A stretch of DNA of 64,000 bases from Gonocerus acuteangulatus. Its lineage: Eukaryota; Arthropoda; Insecta; Hemiptera; Coreidae. The notes beneath the pieces were generated by a model that saw nothing but the letters and a program-made list of their open reading frames with translations, did no database searches and had not been told where the DNA came from. Position numbers and translations under genes: made by a program. Position 1 is the stretch's first letter. Every line of letters starts with the position of its first letter. Where the stretch lies: assembly GCA_946811695.1 (NCBI GenBank), contig OX328124.1, forward strand, positions 96,581,304 through 96,645,303. Direction: 5' to 3'. Positions 58,972-64,000 of the stretch are shown here, one piece after another.

Positions 58972-60660
58972 GTTTTAACTAAGCAACTGAATAAAACAAT
59001 TATTACATCTTATGTTGCTGACAAAAGTGCTCTCACCTCATAAGTCCGTCAGCAATAAGACTTCTACTATCTACGTACTAGAATTAACCCATTATAATAA
59101 ATACATGTTAACTTATGCCTGAAGAAGTTAATGTTTTTCTATTTGTAATGTAACTCGAAATATTATATTCTGGAAAGAAGACTTCCTTAATCGGCAATAT
59201 TCTTTAATTATCATTTGCTAAAATATAATTAATTTAATTAATTAATTAATTGGTGTTCTGCTTCGTTGGCGATAACTCAATGAGCAGAATCTTCTGAACT
59301 TGATCTCACTAGGAAACCAGCTTGCTTGATTGTATATATGTGTATTAAGGTAGTGGGTTTAGGGTTTAAATGAAGATATTGCTTAATATTCGTGGTAAAT
59401 TAATGTTTTTAAGGCAACATTCTAAAATAGAAATGTTCCTCTTTTATCTGCAATATTTATTTTATTTTTCCATAAATCATAGCGAGGAGCTGATAGCAGC
59501 AAATTTACCTTCAATTTAAGGTTTTAATTAACAACTATGTTCTTTTAATTTAGAATCGTACACTTTTGTATGAAATATAAATAAATATTTTCAACAGGTT
59601 ATATAAAAAATAGAATAAACGATAATGTTTCTCAGATATTAAGTTCCTAAAATAAAGAAAGAAGGAAATGTCAACTATGCCAAATGAAATTTGCTATTGT
59701 CCTTGTAACATCATTGTGTTTGTAACGTTTCGTCCTTCACAAAAAAAAAAAAAAAAATCTCCACGACTGCTTTACACTTAAGATTGAAAAAGGTTATCGT
59801 TTACGAACAGTAAAAGAAACGAAAAATCTACCTACTATAACACCATCAACGATTGAATGCTTTGTGAAAAAGTCCAACTGTAATCCCACTGATAAAATAT
59901 TTAGGAATAATACGTTCGTAAGAATGTGACAATATTATGAAAGCTAAGGCATACCAAATAGATTTTAAAATCTACTTTGTATAGAAGTGTAGTGAGAATA
60001 ACAAAGCCAACGGTGCGGTAAGTTAACAATAAGAACTTATACCCTTACTGACCTCAGCACGGATGAACGATTGAGATAAAAAGGCAGTGGAAGTTGGAAG
60101 AGCGCAAAGAAAATACAGTGACGCACCTTCTCGCTTCACATGATATTCCTTCCAGATGAACAGGACCAGGTCTCCTTTGTAAACAAGAAACGGGGCCGCC
60201 CGTTGCCCGATGACAAGATGTTACCGTAACTCTTAACGGCCTAACGACCTTTGAGGCGGGATGGTCGTTACTAGGTAATATTCACAACATCCTACGATTA
60301 CACTCATTATTAAATTAGTTTTTTTTAAAAAATAGTTGAAGATTTCCACTCAATTGGAATGGTCATCCTAGTGCTTTCAGAAACAGTAAGTGAAATCTAT
60401 TGGATAAACGCACCAGAAGGTAAAAGGAATGTATCTACGCTGATATTTTAAAAGAATCTACAGAGAAAGGATCAACTTCTAATATATATATTTTTAAGTA
60501 AGCACCAGTAAATAGTCCCAACAAACTAAATAATCAGAATAATAATAAATAAATAGTTAGTATTTATAGTTAAATATGTTATTGGTCATCCTAGAGTATT
60601 TTATTTAGTCTTGAGAAACAGTGTGAATTGTATTTAATAAAATCGAACAGAAGTATAGAA
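58972..60660. other. Non-coding stretch
   Basis: AT-rich with a poly(A) run near 59740-59757. No gene is seen. Confidence 0.5.
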
Positions 60661-60663
60661 GGA

Positions 60664-60826
60664 GGATCTCCCCGTGGTCTAGTGGCTAACGCCTTGGATT
60701 ATCATGTGGGAGATGGTGGGTTCGAGGCCCTCTGGCAGCAAGGATTTTTCTCATTTCAGAGCCCGTTGGGAAAATTCCCGACTGCACCATGGATGTCGTG
60801 GCTAATTTCCAAGATATCGGTGCACC

Positions 60827-60886
<60 letters not shown>
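60664..60886 (+). mobile_element. SINE family A with 58-base poly(A)
   Basis: The head has CTCCCCGTGGTCTAGTGGC and TAACGCC, then GGTGGGTTCGAGGCCC, body CTGCACCATGGATGTCGTGG and end GTGCACCGT, then 58 A (60829-60886). It lacks about 10 bases after the B box compared with the 57.35-kb copy. Confidence 0.92.
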
Positions 60887-60888
<2 letters not shown>

Positions 60889-60889
60889 T

Positions 60890-62120
60890 ATGAAAGATAC
60901 TCATGAATTATTATAACAAAATCTGCTTATACCGATCGATATATTTTTTTGAAAATGAGTACTAGAAAATATTCACAATGAACCATAGTGTAAATCTTAA
61001 TTAGAGTAGTTATTGTTATAAAATTCATTTAACGGAACAGTAAGGTAATGTATAGTCTTCAGAAACAAAATATATTGGATACTAAGAACTCGATGTATGA
61101 ATCATTTGGATGGGACGGACCCAGCAATTTTGAAAATGAGTAAAGAAGAAAGTATGCAAAGCCCAGTAATAATTGCGCCAAGGTGCAGTGTTCAATCTTT
61201 AACGAACGTTTTCCTCTCACATATACTAGGTATTATCAGTTGAAGCTATTATATTAAAGCTTACGGCCACAGGGGGGTATTTGGAAAGAGATACCAACTC
61301 CTAATTAAGATTGCCTTCAAGAATTTCTTAAAATTTTAATCAAACTCGGTTCAGATCAACATATCAATGTGCCCTTAACTGTTTTAATTTTAATTTCCAA
61401 CAAACTGTAAAGGTAAATATTTTGGCTTTTTATCACAATCTACAGCACAAACTCTATTTTTTAAATAAATTGTACTAATATGATTATATATTTTATTATT
61501 TTTTTATGCTGGAGCGCAACAGAGGCGATTAGCAAATTATTAAGTCTATATGGAAACGTCAGCTTTGAACAAAATGATAATATTAATAAATAAATTATAA
61601 TATTTGTAAATTATAATAAGTTATCATAGCATATAGAAAATAAATATAATTTGGGAAAAAGTAGTTAATAAATTTAAATAGCAAAAATGAAAAAATGAAA
61701 TGAAATTGCAAATACTAATATTAGTGTATCAGTATAAGATTCGTTATACAAAGAATCGCAACAAATTAATGAAACAGTAAATGGAGAAGCATAATGGCAA
61801 CATGAAAATAAGGAAATGTCATACGTAAACAAGATTCAGCTGATCTTGAGGTTAAATGACCTTACAACCAACACAACAATAATTTATTCAGTAGTTTGAG
61901 AAACATGATATGGCTACATAAATGATTTTTAATTATTTGTGCACAAGAGTTTATAGACAATTTATTGCAAGATAAGTATCATTATCAAGAAACCCAACCA
62001 AAAGTGGAAAAAGTCCAAATAAAACATAAATATAGGGGTAGAAAAGGATTTCTGTTTAATTCTTACAAATATCTTAGTCGGTGGACTTTTTAGACGCGTT
62101 TCACAAGGTTCTATTGGTAC
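60890..62120. other. Non-coding stretch
   Basis: AT-rich; no gene or repeat is recognised. Confidence 0.5.
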
Positions 62121-62126
62121 CATAAC

Positions 62127-62399
62127 ATGTGTGTGTTTAGCGTTTCTGCTAACAACCATTCAGGTTTATGTATATATGATCGTAGGGTTCTAAAAAAGTC
62201 TTCAGGCCCCCCGTGTTGCATCATAAACTGGTTTCAAGTCTACAGAAAAAGAGGAAACACGGTAAAAATAGCGTTTCGGGGTGAGTCAATGATTGGGGTG
62301 AAGGACTTTTGGAACAGGGGAAGCGTAGAGGCGCAGACGATTTTCGGCGATCGCCAGAATTACTGTAGTTGTGTAAGTACAAAAAAAAACATCAGATAA
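62127..62399 (+). other. Candidate exon in an open frame of 90 codons
   Basis: The frame is open from ATG 62127 to TAA 62399. Inside it lies an acceptor-like TGCTAAC (branch-site-like) followed by ACCATTCAG ending at 62162, and a consensus donor TGT|GTAAGT at about 62370. Between them about 208 bases of raised G+C encode, for example, PPCCIINWFQVYRKRG and WNRGSVEAQTIFGDRQ. A second donor-like GTGAGT lies at 62281. No family is recognised and no other exons were located. Confidence 0.3.
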
Positions 62400-62466
62400 T
62401 CCACGCTTAGTGGCCTTGAAAGTCAAGGAATAAAATGTATTCATTTTCTCAATCATATCAACTAAA

Positions 62467-63014
62467 TTAGGCTTCGGTCACACAGGGTGCGTGATTGAGT
62501 GATATATTGGACGATATTGTCGTCAGGAGGGGGGTTGCAACACATATATATATACATGTGAAAGTGAATTGATAAAAAAATGAATCAAGTTAAGATTTTG
62601 GAGAGTTCTATGCATTATTTAGTCGGCTACTACAGCAGCCAAAAATATGTTTTGATTATTTTTGAACGCTGCCTTGCAATTATTATCTGCTAGATGGAAC
62701 TAAGCCCCATACAAAAAAATCCCTATTGCAATATGACTTTGATGTTATGTCCTACAGCAGTTTCCTTCGAATACGAGAAAAATTAATTGTTTAATCCTTT
62801 GAAAAATTCCATGGTTCTCTTTCGTATCGATTGTAAACTGATAGAAAAAAAAAGAAAATGATTCGTTTTCCTCCGTCAATCTTCGTATATCTCTGCGCAC
62901 GCCAGTAGTAAGTCGGTTTCATTGTTTTCAATACAATTAATTCTTTTCATCGCTGTGGTCCTTGAACATCAGTGCAATAAATCGCTCAAACACGTCCGTG
63001 TGACAGAAGCCTTA
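62467..63014. mobile_element. PIF/Harbinger-like MITE with TTA target duplication
   Basis: TTA at 62467-62469 and 63012-63014 flanks the 542-bp element. The tips GGCTTCGGTCACAC and GTGTGACAGAAGCC are inverted repeats extending about 40 bp inward (GTGATTGAGTGATATATTG against its complement near 62985). A TTA/TAA duplication with GGC-type tips is characteristic of PIF/Harbinger MITEs. There is no coding. Confidence 0.88.
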
Positions 63015-63700
63015 AGCAACTCATCGGCGAAACAGTCTTACAGTGGAAATTTCGTTGAAATGAAATGTTCGCAAGAATAAGACTTCAAATTAATTACAAT
63101 AAAAAATGCAAAGGTTACTTCATACTTAACTTGAAGTAATACAAAAAATATACACATAGGATATCGAAAATAAGTCTACAATTTTCTACAGTCACTGATC
63201 TAACGAGAAAGACGAGACCAACACAGTTTCATTTCCTGTTACAGCTCGGCAGTAGCTTTCCCATAATTTTCACAGTATTTTCTCTGTCTTTGTCTCATTC
63301 TTTCACTTTCATTCAGACTCAAAAACATCTATAATTGTTTCTGTTGCTTATCGCCATTATTACTCTTTTTTATGCAAAAGCCGACCTACAATTCATTATT
63401 AACGTCAACAAATGCAATAGGAACCAATTTACTTTCACAAGAATAAATTATGACGAGTGGTAACAAAAGGGAACGGCCCCTTTTACCACGCAAATATCAT
63501 TCGATTGAAAAACATTTTAGAATGTTTGGTTATTCTATAATTATAAACAAAGTACATAACAATTAAACGACCATTAGATAATATTTTCTTCTTGTTTCTT
63601 TAAAACTGCTAGGAATTTCATGCCATGCTAAATGTGAGATTCTTATCAGACTTAATTTATCAAAGAAAACCGAGTCTGTAACAATCTGGCCTTAGAATAG
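63015..63700. other. Non-coding stretch
   Basis: AT-rich; no gene is seen. Confidence 0.5.
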
Positions 63701-63702
63701 GA

Positions 63703-63897
63703 GAGCCTTGCGGTGGTTCGTTTAGCGCATCGGCCTTCCAGGTTAGAGATGTTGGTTCGATACTAGTGTTGAATCATATGCTCCTGCACATGCTTCGACT
63801 GATAATAATAAACAACCAGAATATATTTTCTGTTACTCCTATTTTTATTTATTTATTTATTAATAAGGTGCTTCTACTACCTAGGTCATTAGCACCA
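63703..63897. mobile_element. tRNA-like SINE head and a separate SINE tail core
   Basis: At 63703-63770 the plus strand has CTTGCGGTGGTTCGTTTAGC and a B box GTTGGTTCGATAC, a tRNA-derived head unlike families A to C. At 63878-63897 the minus strand reads GGTGCTAATGACCTAGGTAG, the tail core seen in families A and C, with an A/T-rich run (63842-63865). They may be one composite element or two overlapping relics. Confidence 0.45.
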
Positions 63898-64000
63898 AGT
63901 GTTATTCCTATTATTGTTGTTTTTTGTGGAACGATAATTTTCTTACTGGTTTTTACCCTTCAATTTAAATCCGGTAAAATAGAGCTTTTTCCACTTTGTT

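Overview
This window is eukaryotic, AT-rich (about one third G+C by eye) and almost free of host coding sequence. It reads as intergenic or deep intronic DNA of a repeat-rich invertebrate, most likely an arthropod. The reasons are long (AT)n/(CT)n microsatellites, abundant tRNA-derived SINEs, a decayed mariner, hAT and PIF-type MITEs, foldback elements, a Jockey-like reverse transcriptase relic, and two broken protein genes of multicopy types I associate with arthropod transposons. Species is not resolvable by reading. One 200-base run of N (10932-11131) marks an assembly gap.

No complete host gene is supported. Every recognisable protein is mobile-element derived and broken: a mariner transposase with a D..D34D triad but two in-frame stops (minus strand, 15179-16231); a Jockey-clade RT relic with a YVDD box (minus, about 13675-14520); a DDE transposase fragment inside a foldback element (27732-27899); a decayed gene in a TA-flanked element with long inverted repeats (about 47720-48220); and a 537-codon-equivalent relic with three in-frame stops and a frameshift (55267-56878). 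Three short islands (18000-18450 minus, 36831-36951 plus, 62127-62399 plus) have raised G+C, open frames and splice-like edges. They are the only candidates for host exons and are weak.

Layout. 1-9.2 kb: AT-rich DNA with a subterminal-repeat element (6.8-7.5 kb) and an inverted pair of repeats carrying hammerhead-like motifs (8.5-8.9 kb). 9.2-9.5 kb: small foldback insertion with a 14-bp target duplication and a hammerhead-like core. 13.7-16.4 kb: RT relic and mariner. 17.05-17.25 kb: 5S-rRNA-derived SINE with a perfect 10-bp target duplication. 26.2-29.3 kb: a minisatellite split by a hAT element with a perfect 8-bp duplication, which itself contains a MITE and a TA-flanked foldback element. 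31.8-32.5 kb: five tandem units of about 143 bp. 33.85-36.0 kb: foldback element with a SINE in one arm. 42.1-42.6 kb: recent tandem duplication. 47.4-48.6 kb: element inserted in a TA microsatellite. 50-51.1 kb: hAT MITE, then a SINE nested in another SINE. 55.3-56.9 kb: large pseudogene. 57-63 kb: SINEs with 58-78-base poly(A) tails and a PIF-like MITE.

At least three SINE families coexist, called A, B and C here. A has a tRNA-Glu-like head and poly(A). B has a tRNA-like head and a 3' body shared with the 5S-headed SINE. C has a different tRNA-like head and a T-rich 3' end. The window is best read as a stratified record of insertions, several datable relative to one another.
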